Shown piece after piece: positions 46,576-56,785 of a DNA stretch of 64,000 bases. The stretch covers positions 124,001-188,000 of the forward strand of contig JADKBL010000004.1 in the NCBI GenBank assembly GCA_016718875.1, in the 5' to 3' direction. The DNA is from Bacteroidota bacterium (GTDB lineage: Bacteria; Bacteroidota; Bacteroidia; Bacteroidales; VadinHA17). Positions within the stretch are counted from its first letter, which is position 1. The number at the start of each line of letters is the position of its first letter. A model generated the notes under the pieces. The model was not told where the DNA came from. It ran no database searches and worked only from the letters and a program-made list of their open reading frames with translations. The translations under genes and the position numbers were made by a program.

Positions 46576-48612
46576 ATGGAAAGACGTAATTTTTTTAAGA
46601 CTTCAGCCGGTCTCGCAGGAGGCATGGCACTTTCAGGACTGGCAATAGATCCTTCCAAGACTCCATCAAGGCCAACTGACCTCAAAATAACTGATATCCG
46701 TGGATGTACGGTACGATGTGGTGGTGAAAACTATCCCATCATAAAAATATATACAAACCAGGATGTATATGGGCTTGGAGAGGTGCGCGACAGTGCACGT
46801 CTTAGCCAGGCATTGATTCTCAAATCATTCCTTGTCGGCCAGGATCCCCTTAATATTGAAGGCATCCTGAGAAGGATTAAACCTATGGCTGGGCAGAGCC
46901 GCAACGGTGGCGGATACAGTGCCATTGATATGGCATTAAATGATATAGCAGGAAAAGTCCTTGGTATTCCATGCTACAGATTATATGGCTCAAAAAGGAG
47001 AAGCAAGCTTAATGCATATTGCGATACCCCGTCTGAAACTGATCAGGAGGTGTACAAATCAAAAATGAAAAAAAGAGTTGATCTTGGATTCAAACATTAT
47101 AAAATGGATCTTGTCAAAAGACTGATCCAGAATAAGCCAGGTGCGCTCGCAGGTCAGTCTCCTACCGAGAAAGGACTTGCTTACTGGGGAGAATATGTTT
47201 CCGCTGTGAGAGATGTGATCGGATATGATAAAGTTTTAGGTGCGGATCATTTTGGTTATCTGACCGTTGATGATGGAATCCGCCTTGGAAAAGCAATGGA
47301 GAAATACAGTCTGGCATTTATCGAAGATGTGATCAATTGGGACAGGACCAACTCAGTTATGCTAAACAAGATGATAACTGATGGTTCACCTACACCTACA
47401 TTAAATGGGGAGGACCTTTTTGGTTTTGAGGCATTCAGGCCATGGATTGAGAATCATGCAGTCGATATTATTCATCCTGATCTGGAGACTTCGGGTGGTA
47501 TACTTGAGACCAAGAAGATTGCTGATTATGCCAATATGCATGGTATTCCGGTTATGTTCCATATGGCAGGATCACCTGTCGGATGTGCGGCAAGTCTTCA
47601 CTGCGCATGCCTGGTTGATGACTTCATCAGCATGGAGAATCACTCTGTTGATACAGAATGGTGGAGTGATCTCGTTACTGGTATGGGGAAGCAGGTTATC
47701 GTAAATGGTGAATACACTGTTCCGGAAGGTCCCGGACTTGGTGTGGAACTGAATGATGAAGTGATGAAGAAAAATCTTATATGGACAGGAGAACGTCTGC
47801 CTGACGGAAGACCTTATGTTTCAGACCAGTTGCTTGAAAGACTGAAAAAAGTTGTATTAACTCATACCTGGGGTGCTTTAAAAGGGCATAAATTCAATAA
47901 TCAGTATCAGGGCAACTGGATGATGATCCATACTGATAAAAACACAATTATGACTGGACGCGTTGTGACTGCCCAATATATGCCTAAAAGACCGGATTTT
48001 GAAGCAGTTATAATGAAAGTGGGTCTGGCAGAAGGTCATAGTAAGCTTGCACAGACTAATGTATGGCCAATAGATATGCTCAAAGAAGGAGATGTATATG
48101 TTGCTGACGGATTTGGAAAGATAGAAGATGGAACATTGATAGGTGACAGATTAGCCAGTTCGATCTATGATAAATCAAAAAGGGGCGTAGTTTTCTGGGG
48201 TTCTGTCAGAAATATCCAGGCAATAATGCATGTTGAAGGTTTTAATGGCTGGATACTGGGAGATCATCCTTCATCTATTTCTGAAATGATGTGTACATCT
48301 ATAAATGCTCCGATAAGAATAGGTCAGACTACTGTTTTGCCGGGGGATGTTGTTTATGCAAGCCCATATGGAACGCTTTTCCTTCCTGCCTACCTTGTTC
48401 AGGAGATAGTATTCAGTGCTGAAATGGGCAATCTTCGTCATGAGTATGGTATTAAGCGTCTCAAGGCCGGAGAATGGACAACCGGAATGATTGACAGCAG
48501 ATGGACAGAAGAAATGACAAAGGATTTTCATAAGTTTTTACAGAATATGCCTGATTCTGAATTGCCGATGCCCCGCAAAGAACTGGATGATTTCCTGAAG
48601 TCAGGAAAGTGA
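46576..48612 (+). CDS. Fused enolase-superfamily dehydratase and RraA-like aldolase, Tat-exported
   Basis: 678 residues in one uninterrupted frame. A twin-arginine signal (ERRNFFK) is followed by an MR/MLE-type barrel (about 35-395) with metal ligands Asp224, Glu250 and Glu279, Asp302/His329 as the His-Asp dyad, and Lys176 in YKMDL. From about residue 400 an RraA/HMG-aldolase-like domain begins (WTGERLPDGRPYVSDQLLERL). The aldolase signature Asp524-X20-Arg545 is followed by Asn546, where the usual motif has Asp. The other two RraA copies in this window keep Arg-Asp. Enolase-family dehydratases make 2-keto-3-deoxy acids and RraA-fold aldolases cleave such acids to pyruvate, so a two-step enzyme is inferred. 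The R-N change may weaken the aldolase half. Confidence 0.9.
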   Translation: MERRNFFKTSAGLAGGMALSGLAIDPSKTPSRPTDLKITDIRGCTVRCGGENYPIIKIYTNQDVYGLGEVRDSARLSQALILKSFLVGQDPLNIEGILRRIKPMAGQSRNGGGYSAIDMALNDIAGKVLGIPCYRLYGSKRRSKLNAYCDTPSETDQEVYKSKMKKRVDLGFKHYKMDLVKRLIQNKPGALAGQSPTEKGLAYWGEYVSAVRDVIGYDKVLGADHFGYLTVDDGIRLGKAMEKYSLAFIEDVINWDRTNSVMLNKMITDGSPTPTLNGEDLFGFEAFRPWIENHAVDIIHPDLETSGGILETKKIADYANMHGIPVMFHMAGSPVGCAASLHCACLVDDFISMENHSVDTEWWSDLVTGMGKQVIVNGEYTVPEGPGLGVELNDEVMKKNLIWTGERLPDGRPYVSDQLLERLKKVVLTHTWGALKGHKFNNQYQGNWMMIHTDKNTIMTGRVVTAQYMPKRPDFEAVIMKVGLAEGHSKLAQTNVWPIDMLKEGDVYVADGFGKIEDGTLIGDRLASSIYDKSKRGVVFWGSVRNIQAIMHVEGFNGWILGDHPSSISEMMCTSINAPIRIGQTTVLPGDVVYASPYGTLFLPAYLVQEIVFSAEMGNLRHEYGIKRLKAGEWTTGMIDSRWTEEMTKDFHKFLQNMPDSELPMPRKELDDFLKSGK

Positions 48613-48649
48613 ATAATGTTTATTTCAAAAAACCTAAATAACTAGTATT

Positions 48650-49357
48650 ATGAGCAGCCGACTCTGTTTTTCAATCCCTTCATTTATTATTATTTGTTCA
48701 GCAGTTTTAATATTTGAAGGATGCCGGACCAATACAGGCATAAGTAAATACCAGGGTAGCCCATACTCTGATTCCGTTTATAAATCGGGGGCTCAGGTAA
48801 TCCCAGGCAAATTGCAATGTGAGTATTATGATTTTGGAGGAGAAGGAGTTGCATTTCATGATTCTGACTCAATCAATTCAGGCAGCGGCAGGCTAAATCC
48901 TGCAGACGGATCTTATCTGAATGAATTCCGGATAAATGAAGCCGTGGACATATCTTATACAAAATTCAGAGATCCGGCAATAGATAACAGCCTGTATAAT
49001 TTTGTTGAACCTGAAAAAGATCAGTTCTACATAGGGTGGACGAATCCAGGAGAGTGGACAAAGTACACAGTAAATGTTGAAAATACCGGAACCTATGAGC
49101 TTGGCATTATGTACACCTCAAATCAGAATGGAAAAATATCTGTATCAGTTAATGATGCTGACCTTACAGGGCCACTGGCAATTACATCGACCTTTGTAGC
49201 TGCTGACAGTATCGGATGGAGACAGTGGCATCACTGGAACTATCTTGATAAGATAGCCAGGGTTGAACTGAAAAAGGGGATCCAGACAATTACGATTCAT
49301 ACTGTTGAGACCGGGCAGATGAATTATGATTTTATTGATTTTGTATTTCTAAAGTAA
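48650..49357 (+). CDS. CBM6/CBM35-like carbohydrate-binding lipoprotein
   Basis: 235 residues. A lipoprotein signal (LIFEGC) is followed by one beta-sandwich. The pattern CEYYDFGGEGVAFHDSD, GWTNPGEWTKYTVNV, GTYELGIMYTS and MNYDFIDFVFL is characteristic of CBM6/CBM35 modules that bind arabinan, xylan or uronic-acid sugars through a Ca2+-stabilised site. There is no catalytic domain. It lies between the MLE-RraA fusion and the second dehydratase gene. It may hold the acidic or arabinosyl substrate near the exported enzymes, although it could also simply be a surface glycan anchor. Confidence 0.82.
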   Translation: MSSRLCFSIPSFIIICSAVLIFEGCRTNTGISKYQGSPYSDSVYKSGAQVIPGKLQCEYYDFGGEGVAFHDSDSINSGSGRLNPADGSYLNEFRINEAVDISYTKFRDPAIDNSLYNFVEPEKDQFYIGWTNPGEWTKYTVNVENTGTYELGIMYTSNQNGKISVSVNDADLTGPLAITSTFVAADSIGWRQWHHWNYLDKIARVELKKGIQTITIHTVETGQMNYDFIDFVFLK

Positions 49358-49455
49358 TTCTAGTATCCAAGCAAAAGGCTATTTGTTAAAAAAAGTTATA
49401 AGTGCATGAGGGTTATTTTTTTGTACACATTTAAGCTAGCTATTAAAAAGTAAAC

Positions 49456-49477
49456 TTGTACTTTTAGCGAAGTACAA
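49456..49477. promoter_or_regulatory. Inverted repeat just before an enolase-family gene (possible operator)
   Basis: TTGTACTT (49456-49463) and AAGTACAA (49470-49477) flank a 6-nt spacer, 13 nt before the ATG at 49491. A further TTGTACA occurs at 49421. It could be a repressor site or an mRNA hairpin controlling the start. Confidence 0.35.
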
Positions 49478-49490
49478 ATAACATTACATT

Positions 49491-51001
49491 ATGAAAAATA
49501 TACTAAAACAGATTGCCTTAAAGGACAGGCAAAATGAAAAAGCTGAAAGAGATTCCATCAATTCTGAAATTGCTAATCCTGCAACCTCTTCTGACAGGCG
49601 CAATTTTCCTGAAAAAAGGCAGCATTGGGCGGTATTGCCCTTGGAGGCATGATGCATCTCTCTATTGAAGATACTGTAGCACAGACAACACAGAAAGTTC
49701 AAAGATCTTCCAGTCCATCAGATTTGAAGATCACTGATATGCGCTATGCCACAGTAATGCGTAAGCATATTATCAGGATTGATACAAACCAGGGAATTTA
49801 CGGACTAGGTGAAGTAAGAGATGGTGCCGATGTACGTTATGCTTTAATGCTTAAAAGCAGAATTCTCGGGCTCAACCCTTGTAATGTAGAAATGATATTT
49901 AAGATAATCCGACAGTTCGGCTATCATGGACGTCAGGGAGGAGGAGTCTGTGCTGTTGAAATGGCCCTCTGGGATCTTACCGGGAAAGCTTACAATGTAC
50001 CTGCCTGGCAGCTTCTTGGTGGAAGGTATCGTGATAAAGTAAGATTATATGCCGATACTCCTGGAGCAGGTGATCCTGTAAAATTTGCAGAGACAATGAA
50101 AGAAGGGTTGAAGATCAGGGATTTACCTGGCTCAAAATGGACCTTGGGATCCATGTTGTTGCCAAAAATCCTGAATCACTGGTTAACAGTAAGTTCTGGG
50201 ATGGCGCTGCAGGACAATATGATCTGAGAACCTACATGGGATATGGGAATACACTTCACCCTTTCACTCAGGTTCAGATAACCGAAAAAGGCCTTGAAGG
50301 ACTGTCAGCCTATGTTGAATCAGGTCAGAAATGCAGTAGGATATGAGATGCCTCTATGTGCTGACCATTTTGGCCATTTTGATGTAAACAATTCAATCCG
50401 ATTTGGAAAGCTATGGAAAAATACAGACTGGCCTGGCTCGAAGATATGGTTCCATGGTTTGATATTGAAAGCACAAGGTTTTCTCACACGCCTTGAAACT
50501 CCGATTATTACCGGGGAAGACATATATTGTCTGAGAGATGGTTTTAAACCTCTTATCGATGCCAGAGCAGTTGATATTATACATCCGGATCTTGGTACCT
50601 CAGGAGGGCTTCTTGAGACAAAGCGTATCGGTGATTATGCAGAAGAGCATGGCGTTGCCATGGCTATGCATATGGCAGGTTCGCCTGTATGCTTCATGGC
50701 AAACGTGCATTGTGCAGCTGCAACACAGAACTTCCTGTCACTCGAACATCATAGTGTTGATAATCCAAACTGGGAAGGAATTGTTAAAATGACGGGCAGT
50801 CAGCCAATGATTACAAAAGGTTTTGCTAATGTCCCGCTTGATTCACCCGGACTGGGAATAGAGCTTAACGAGGATGCATGTAAAAAGTTCCTGCCAGCCA
50901 ACAGTAAGCAATGGTTTGATCCAACACCAGAGTGGGACCAGAAACAGTCACATGACAGACTTTGGAGCTGCAGATTTTTAAAAGTAATATGTTTGACATA
51001 A
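49491..51001 (+). CDS. Tat-exported enolase-superfamily enzyme, paralog of 53736 (multiply frameshifted)
   Basis: The ATG at 49491 opens a long N-region leading to a twin-arginine motif (SDRRNF). The protein then matches the gene at 53736-55222 almost block for block (RIDTNQGIYGLGEVRDGAD; RILGLNPCNVEMIFKII; YADTPGAG). At least six single-base breaks are inferred: A6 near 49610, G3 near 50119, an extra G near 50322, and missing G, A and C near 50408, 50466 and 50491. The last three together restore a length equal to the paralog. After repair the metal Asp, Glu, Glu and His residues are present. It overlaps the DUF362 gene start by 13 nt. Dense errors make a true pseudogene possible, but the conserved residues argue for a working gene. 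Confidence 0.8.
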
Positions 51002-52667
51002 GAAAACAAAGAGGGAAAATAGTTTTTCTTGCACTTGGGATAATATCGACGATATGGTTCCTTATCAGAGTTATTCCAAAACCTTCCCGGGCAAGCTATC
51101 CCTGCATGAGAGCTTCTGCTCCATTCATGTCGGGATTCATTATTTATCTGATATCTGTTTGGGGAGCTGTAATGATCTCCCGAAGGCCAAATTTAAAAAG
51201 GGTTAATATCAGGTATATATCAGCATTTATGCTGGTTTTCAGTGTGATCGCCGTGATGGCAATTACACCTTCAGAAAAAGCATTTACCGAAGATGAGAAT
51301 GTCGTCAAAACAGGTACAGAGGATGGTCCCAACAAGCCATTTGGCAGTGGTGTCGGGATTAATCCCGGGAGAGTAGTATGGGTATGGGATCCTGCTGCAA
51401 CAAATGAGAATGCCATTAATGCTTTTTACCTTCATACACCTGAAAATACTAATCAGAAGGTTGTTTCGAAGATGTTTGCAGACGGAATCAGACAACTTAC
51501 AGGAACTAAAAACTTTAAAAAGTCATGGGAAAAACTTTTTACTGATTTTAACAGCAGGAAAGGAAGAGGTGAAAAAGGCTATTCACAGGGAGAAAAGATA
51601 TTTATCAAGATAAATCAGGGTACTGCCAACGGTAAACTACGGCCTGATGATATAAAAAACGGATTCTATATTCCCCAAAGAATGACCGACAGTGAGAGAG
51701 CAAAGCAAGGACTTGAAGGTACTTGCGAAACATATCCAAATGTAGTGCTGAACCCTGCGCGTTGGTATATGAGGCGGGGGTTGACCAGAAGAATATATCA
51801 ATAGGAGATCCCATCAGTCATATCTTCGGGCACAATTATGATATCTGGCACAATGAGTTTCCCGATGTGGTTTATGTTGATAAAACATCTGAAAATTCAG
51901 GAAGAACCCTGATAAAACCAACTGAAAAGGAACTTATTTTCTATTCAGATAAAACAAAGAGTGATAAACTGTATGATATCATTGAAAATGCTGATTATAT
52001 GATTAATGTGGCTAACCTGAAGCCTCATGGGAGAGCAGGGATATCACTTACAGCAAAGAACCATTTTGGATCTCATGGCAGGCAATCTGCTTTCCATCTG
52101 CACTATTCACTTATATCACCTGTTTCTTTGGGTAAACCTACAAACAACGGGTACAGGAAGTACAGGGTTTTTGTTGATATTATGGGAAGCAAGTACCTTG
52201 GGCAGAATACCATGCTGTATGTCGTTGATGGCCTCTTCGGAGGAGGATCGAATGAGACAAAAGTGCCTGTGAAATATTTTATGCCGCCATTCAATAATGA
52301 CTGGTCAAATTCAATTTTCCTTTCACAGGATCAGGTAGCTTTGGAATCAGTATGCTTTGACTTTCTGAGAAATGAATGGAATGGGACATTTATTCACAGT
52401 GCAGCCAATAATTCGTATGAAGCTCTCCCTTCAGTGTATGGTGTTGATGATTACCTTCACCAGGCAGCCGACAAAGCAAAGTGGCCAGAAGGAATAAATT
52501 ATGACCCTGACAACACTGGAATACCTCTTCCGAGCCTTGGTGTTCATGAACATTGGAATGATGCTCTTAATAAGCAGTATTCCGGAAACTTTGGTAAAAA
52601 TGGAGGGATTGAGCTTATCTCAGTTCCCGATACTCTTATAAAATCTGTTAAGGGTGTTAAAAATTGA
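50989..52667 (+). CDS. Membrane-anchored DUF362 protein (frameshifted)
   Basis: The start is the ATG at 50989 (MFDIRKQRGK); the longer frame starts at a TTG. Three N-terminal membrane helices (IVFLALGIISTIWFLIRVI; FMSGFIIYLISVWGAVMI; ISAFMLVFSVIAVMAI) precede a DUF362 domain with GSGVGINPGRVVWVWDP, NVANLKPHGRAGISLTAKNHFG and a later VDIMGSKYLGQNTMLYVVDGL. The frame breaks near 51758, where one added base joins NPARWYM to the frame ALVYEAGVDQKNISIGD. DUF362 proteins are poorly characterised. The gene sits inside the duplicated dehydratase/aldolase module and may be functionally linked. No iron-sulfur cysteine set is obvious. Confidence 0.78.
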
Positions 52668-52763
52668 TGATTATTAATAAATTAAGTCGGGTTTTACTAT
52701 ATTTAAATGCAAAAATAACTAACTGATTTAGAGTGATTATCTTAAAATCTTAATACGTAAACT

Positions 52764-53694
52764 ATGAAAAAGGGCATTTTTTTAACATTGTTTTTTATTT
52801 GTACACTGATGACATATTCGCAAAATGTTGGCATGTCTCCTGAGTACATCAAAGCACTGACATCAGACTGGACAGGCGAACGTTTAACTGACGGAAGACC
52901 AAAAGTCTCTGATGCTTTACTGGAGCGGCTCAAGAATATTTCTGTTGAAGAAGCATGGGGTTTCCTTCGGAATAAAGGTTATAATAACCAGTTCGAGAGT
53001 GAGTGGATCATCCTGCAACCAGGTGAAACAATGACCGGTAGAGTTGTTACTGCCCAGTATGTGCCATTAAGAGCAGATCTTGACAAATATGTTAAGGAAC
53101 AGGGCAAAAAAGAGGGAAGAGCACAGAAGGGCGGCACAAATTCATGGCCGATTGATATCCTTCAGAATGGAGATGTTTACGTTGCTGATTCATATGGAAA
53201 GATAATTCGATGGTACACTTATAGGTGATAACCTTGGAAACTCAATTTATGCAAAATCACAGCGGGGTGTAATATTCTATGGCGGAGTAAGAGACCAGGA
53301 AGGACTTGAAGAGATTAAAGGGTTCAACGGATGGATAAAAGGTTCAGACCCTTCATATATCCAGCAGATGATGCTTACAACTATCAACACTCCTATCCGT
53401 ATAGGGCGCGCAACTGTAATGCCCGGAGATGTGGTTCTGGCTAAAAAGTACGGGGTTATCTTTATACCTGCTCACCTTGTTGGCGACCTTGTAATTAATG
53501 GTGAAGTTACGGCTTTAAGGGATCAGTTCGGACACCAGCGTCTGAAGGAGAAAAAATATCTTGCCGGACAGATTGACAGTGAATGGACCGATGAGATCAA
53601 AAAAGACTTTATGGACTGGCTGAAAAATTATCCTGGCAAGCTTCCTATGTCGCAGAAAGAGCTTGATGAATATTTCAAACAGAGGAACTGGTAA
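52764..53694 (+). CDS. Sec-exported RraA-like aldolase (frameshifted)
   Basis: Signal peptide MKKGIFLTLFFICTLMTYSQ, then a RraA/HMG-aldolase fold. The start of the mature part (WTGERLTDGRPKVSDALLERL) is nearly the same as the C-terminal half of the 46576 fusion. After repair, GDNLGNSIYAKS and GGVRDQEGL give Asp-X20-Arg-Asp, the signature of divalent-metal pyruvate aldolases of this fold. The break is near 53206: ATAATTCGATGG should lose one base to give KIIDGTLIGDNL. It would cleave a 2-keto-3-deoxy acid to pyruvate and an aldehyde in the periplasm. The family also contains true RraA (RNase E inhibitor), which is not expected to be exported. Confidence 0.82.
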
Positions 53695-53735
53695 AAGTTA
53701 ATAGAGATGTGAAATATACAGTAAAATCAATAACT

Positions 53736-55222
53736 ATGAAAAGTATCATTCAGAAGATCTCGGAAGAGAACAGAAAAAATGAGCAGGCTGAAGCAGCTGC
53801 TATCAAGGCGGAGATTAATAATCCCCGCACATCCAATGATCGTCGCAGCTTCCTTAAAAGGGCTGCATTGGGAGGTGTCGCTTTAGGCGGTTTAATGCAT
53901 TTGTCAATTGAGGATACAATTGCACAAACCACACAGAATGTGCAGAGATCATCAGCTCCATCAGATCTTAAGATCACTGATATGAGGGTTGCTCTTACAA
54001 ATGTACTTGGCGGAACTGCCATAATCAGAATCGATACTAACCAGGGCATCTATGGTCTTGGTGAAGTACGTGATGGCGCTGATCCCAGATATGCCCTTAT
54101 GCTCAAGAGCCGTATACTCGGATTAAATCCATGTAATGTTGAAATGATATTCAAGATTATCAAACAATTCGGTTTTCATGGACGTCAGGGTGGCGGAGTC
54201 TGTGGTGTTGAAATGGCATTATGGGATCTGACAGGAAAAGCATATGGTGTTCCTGCATGGCAGTTGCTTGGTGGAAGGTACCGTGATAAAGTGAGACTTT
54301 ATGCTGATACTCCTGAAGGTAAATCTGAAGAAGAACAGATAGCCAGAATTAAGTATCGCGTAGAAGACCAGGGATATACATGGCTTAAAATGGATCTTTC
54401 AATTAACGATCTTAAAGGTATTCCGGATACTGTTGTGAATGGTAAATTCTGGGACGGAGCAACAGGCCAGTACGATATGAGGTCATATATGGGCTATGGA
54501 AATACCAAGCATCCATTTACCCAGGTGCAGATTACAGACAAAGGACTTGCGGAGATGTGTAAAAATATTGAAGATGTTCGCGGACATGTTGGCTATGAGA
54601 TACCAATTTGCACAGATCATTACGGACATTTTGACCTGAACAATGGAATTCGTCTGGGTAAGGCACTTGAGAAATACAGACTGGCATGGATGGAAGATAT
54701 TGTGTCCTGGGAATATATTGATCAATGGAAATTCTGTCAGATGCACTTGAGACCCCGATGCTTACAGGAGAAGACATTTACCTGCTGAGTGGATTTAAAC
54801 CGCTGATTGATGCACGGGCAGTTGATATTGTTCACCCTGATCTCGCAACATCAGGTGGTCTTCTTGAGACCAAAAGGATTGGCGACTATGCAGAGGAACA
54901 TGGAGTGGCAATGGCAATGCATCAGGCCGGTACCCCTGTTTCATTTATGGCTAATGTTCATTGTGCTGCAGCTACTCAGAATTTTCTTGCTCTTGAGCAC
55001 CATTCAGTTGACCTAACCTGGTGGGAAAGTCTTGTTAAAATGACAGGTAAGCAACCTATGATTACAAAGGGATATGCAAATGTACCTCTCGATGCCCCCG
55101 GTCTTGGAATAGATCTGAATGAGGAAGTCATCAAACAGCACCTTAGTCCAAAGGCAAATGGTTACTTCCTGCCTACACCTGAATGGGATCAGAAGAGTTC
55201 ACATGACAGACTTTGGAGTTAA
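53736..55222 (+). CDS. Tat-exported enolase-superfamily dehydratase (single frameshift)
   Basis: I prefer the ATG at 53736 (MKSIIQKISEENRK) over the GTG at 53709. The unusually long N-region (34 residues) precedes NDRRSFLKR and a hydrophobic stretch ending in TIAQTT. The MR/MLE barrel carries Lys218 in WLKMDL, metal ligands Asp294 (CTDHYGH), Glu320 (WMEDIV) and Glu346 (TGEDIY, after repair), then HPDLATSGG and HQAGTP. The frame breaks at 54726-54728: GGAAATTC needs one more A to give WKILSDALETPML. It ends 20 nt before the RraA gene at 55243, reproducing as two genes the fusion at 46576. Confidence 0.88.
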
Positions 55223-55242
55223 TAATTAAGATTCATATTAAA

Positions 55243-56241
55243 ATGAAGAAGCAAGCAATCTTAATTCTGGCTTTTATATCAGTGAGCCTTATAATGAATT
55301 CACAGAGCGTAAAATGGTCTGCTGAAGACATTAAAGCTTTAACTATTGAATGGACAGGCGATCGCACACCTGACGGTAGACCAAAGGTATCTGATGCCCT
55401 CCTTGAGAGACTGAAAGCGGTTTCAATGGAGGAAGTCTGGGGTTTTCTTGAACGCAAAGGATATGAGAATCAGTTTGAGAATTTCAGCAGTATTTACGAA
55501 AATGGCTGGCAGATTCTGCATCCTGAAAAAGTAATGACAGGCCGTGTAGTTACAGCCCAGTTTATGCCTCTCAGGAAAGATTTTGACAATTACGTTCAGG
55601 CTGTTGGTAAGAAACAGAACCTTACTTCTCCTGTTACAAATTATGCTCCGATCAATGCATTAACTGATGGTGATGTTTATGTTGCTGACAGTTATGCTAA
55701 AATAGAGGATGGGACTCTGGTCGGAGATAACCTGGCTAACGCAATTTATAAAAACGGAAAGAGAGGAATTATCTTCAATGGTTCCGTAAGGGATGTAGAA
55801 GGTCTGAGTGAGATAGAAGGATTCAACGGTTGGATAAGAGGATCTGATCCTTCAGCTATTAAGCAGATGATGTGCGCGACAGTTAATGCACCCATTCGTA
55901 TCGGCAGGGTTACTGTTCTGCCGGGGGATGTAGTTCTTGCAAAAACAACCGGAGTCACTTTTATTCCGCCTCATCTTGTTGCAGAATGTGTTATTGCAGG
56001 TGAATATACTGCTTTGCAGGATGAATTCAGCCATTTTTGCATAGCTACAAAAAAATTCAAGTATGATAATGAAGCGTTTGTTGAAGTAACACCTGAAGAA
56101 TATAACAAGGCTTTTGTCGAATGGATAAATGCGAAGACTGATCTTCCGATGGATAGGAAAGAACTCTTTGATTATATGGATAAAATGAAGGAAGAGAGAG
56201 CAAAGAGAAAAGCCGAAGCAGATGCAAAGGCAAAAAAATAA
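55243..56241 (+). CDS. Sec-exported RraA-like aldolase
   Basis: 332 residues from the ATG at 55243 (MKKQAILILAFIS); a TTG-started longer frame adds ten residues. The signal peptide ends near MNSQS. The RraA domain is intact, with Asp162-X20-Arg183-Asp184 as the metal and substrate signature (LVGDNLANAIYKN, NGSVRDVEGL). The TALQDEFSHFC region and a charged C-terminal tail (MKEERAKRKAEADAKAKK) follow. It is probably a divalent-metal aldolase acting on the 2-keto-3-deoxy acid made by the adjacent dehydratase. It is the only unbroken stand-alone copy and is the best one for biochemical tests. It lies 20 nt after the dehydratase gene. Confidence 0.87.
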   Translation: MKKQAILILAFISVSLIMNSQSVKWSAEDIKALTIEWTGDRTPDGRPKVSDALLERLKAVSMEEVWGFLERKGYENQFENFSSIYENGWQILHPEKVMTGRVVTAQFMPLRKDFDNYVQAVGKKQNLTSPVTNYAPINALTDGDVYVADSYAKIEDGTLVGDNLANAIYKNGKRGIIFNGSVRDVEGLSEIEGFNGWIRGSDPSAIKQMMCATVNAPIRIGRVTVLPGDVVLAKTTGVTFIPPHLVAECVIAGEYTALQDEFSHFCIATKKFKYDNEAFVEVTPEEYNKAFVEWINAKTDLPMDRKELFDYMDKMKEERAKRKAEADAKAKK

Positions 56242-56280
56242 CATACTGCTTTAACCATTAATTATTTAAATATAAATTCG

Positions 56281-56712
56281 ATGAAAAAATCTTTTATTTT
56301 AATCATTTTACTGTTTGCAGTTTCAATATCATCGTATTGCCAGTCAGGTCAGGATAAGGAAGTGTCTGCAGCTGTTGAGAAGCTCATGAAAGGCATTGTT
56401 GATGCTGATAAAGGTCTTCTTCAGGACATTACAGCAGAGGAGCTTGTTTACGGTCATTCAAGCGGTAAAGTACAAAACAGGACTGAGTTTATTGAAGAAG
56501 TCTTAGTCAGTAAGCCAATTGATTTTATAAAGATAGACCTTGCGGAACAGACCATAAAGGTCATTGGTGATGCTGCTGTGGTAAGACACATCCTTTCTGC
56601 CGAAATAACAAATAACGGCACACCCGGAAATCTCAGGATCGGAAACATGCTGGTCTGGCAGAAGCAAAAGGGAAAATGGAAACTGATTGCAAGACAGGCT
56701 TATAAGTTATAG
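56281..56712 (+). CDS. Exported NTF2-like protein (DUF4440 family)
   Basis: 143 residues with a Sec signal peptide (MKKSFILIILLFAVSISSYCQ). The remainder is a cone-shaped NTF2/SnoaL-like fold typical of DUF4440: VSAAVEKLMKGIVDADKGLL, ELVYGHSSGKV, and a C-terminal GKWKLIARQAYKL. Such proteins bind small ligands or act as accessory isomerases, and the function of this one is not known. It follows the last RraA gene by 39 nt and ends the plus-strand run, because a strong terminator follows at 56738. Confidence 0.85.
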   Translation: MKKSFILIILLFAVSISSYCQSGQDKEVSAAVEKLMKGIVDADKGLLQDITAEELVYGHSSGKVQNRTEFIEEVLVSKPIDFIKIDLAEQTIKVIGDAAVVRHILSAEITNNGTPGNLRIGNMLVWQKQKGKWKLIARQAYKL

Positions 56713-56737
56713 TCTGGATTAAATCAAATACTAATTT

Positions 56738-56776
56738 AAGCCGGGGATTTTTATATTGTCCCCGGCTTTGTTTTTT
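56738..56776 (+). terminator. Rho-independent terminator
   Basis: AAGCCGGGGA (56738-56747) pairs perfectly with TCCCCGGCTT (56759-56768) around an 11-nt loop, and a T-rich run (TTTGTTTTTT) follows. It lies 25 nt after the DUF4440 stop and ends the long plus-strand series. Confidence 0.85.
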
Positions 56777-56785
56777 ATACACTCC

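Noticed and set aside
52764..56241. Annotation of RraA genes as RNase E regulators
   Set aside because: They carry Sec signal peptides and the aldolase-type Asp-X20-Arg-Asp motif, and are paired with dehydratase genes, so a cytoplasmic RNase regulator role is unlikely.
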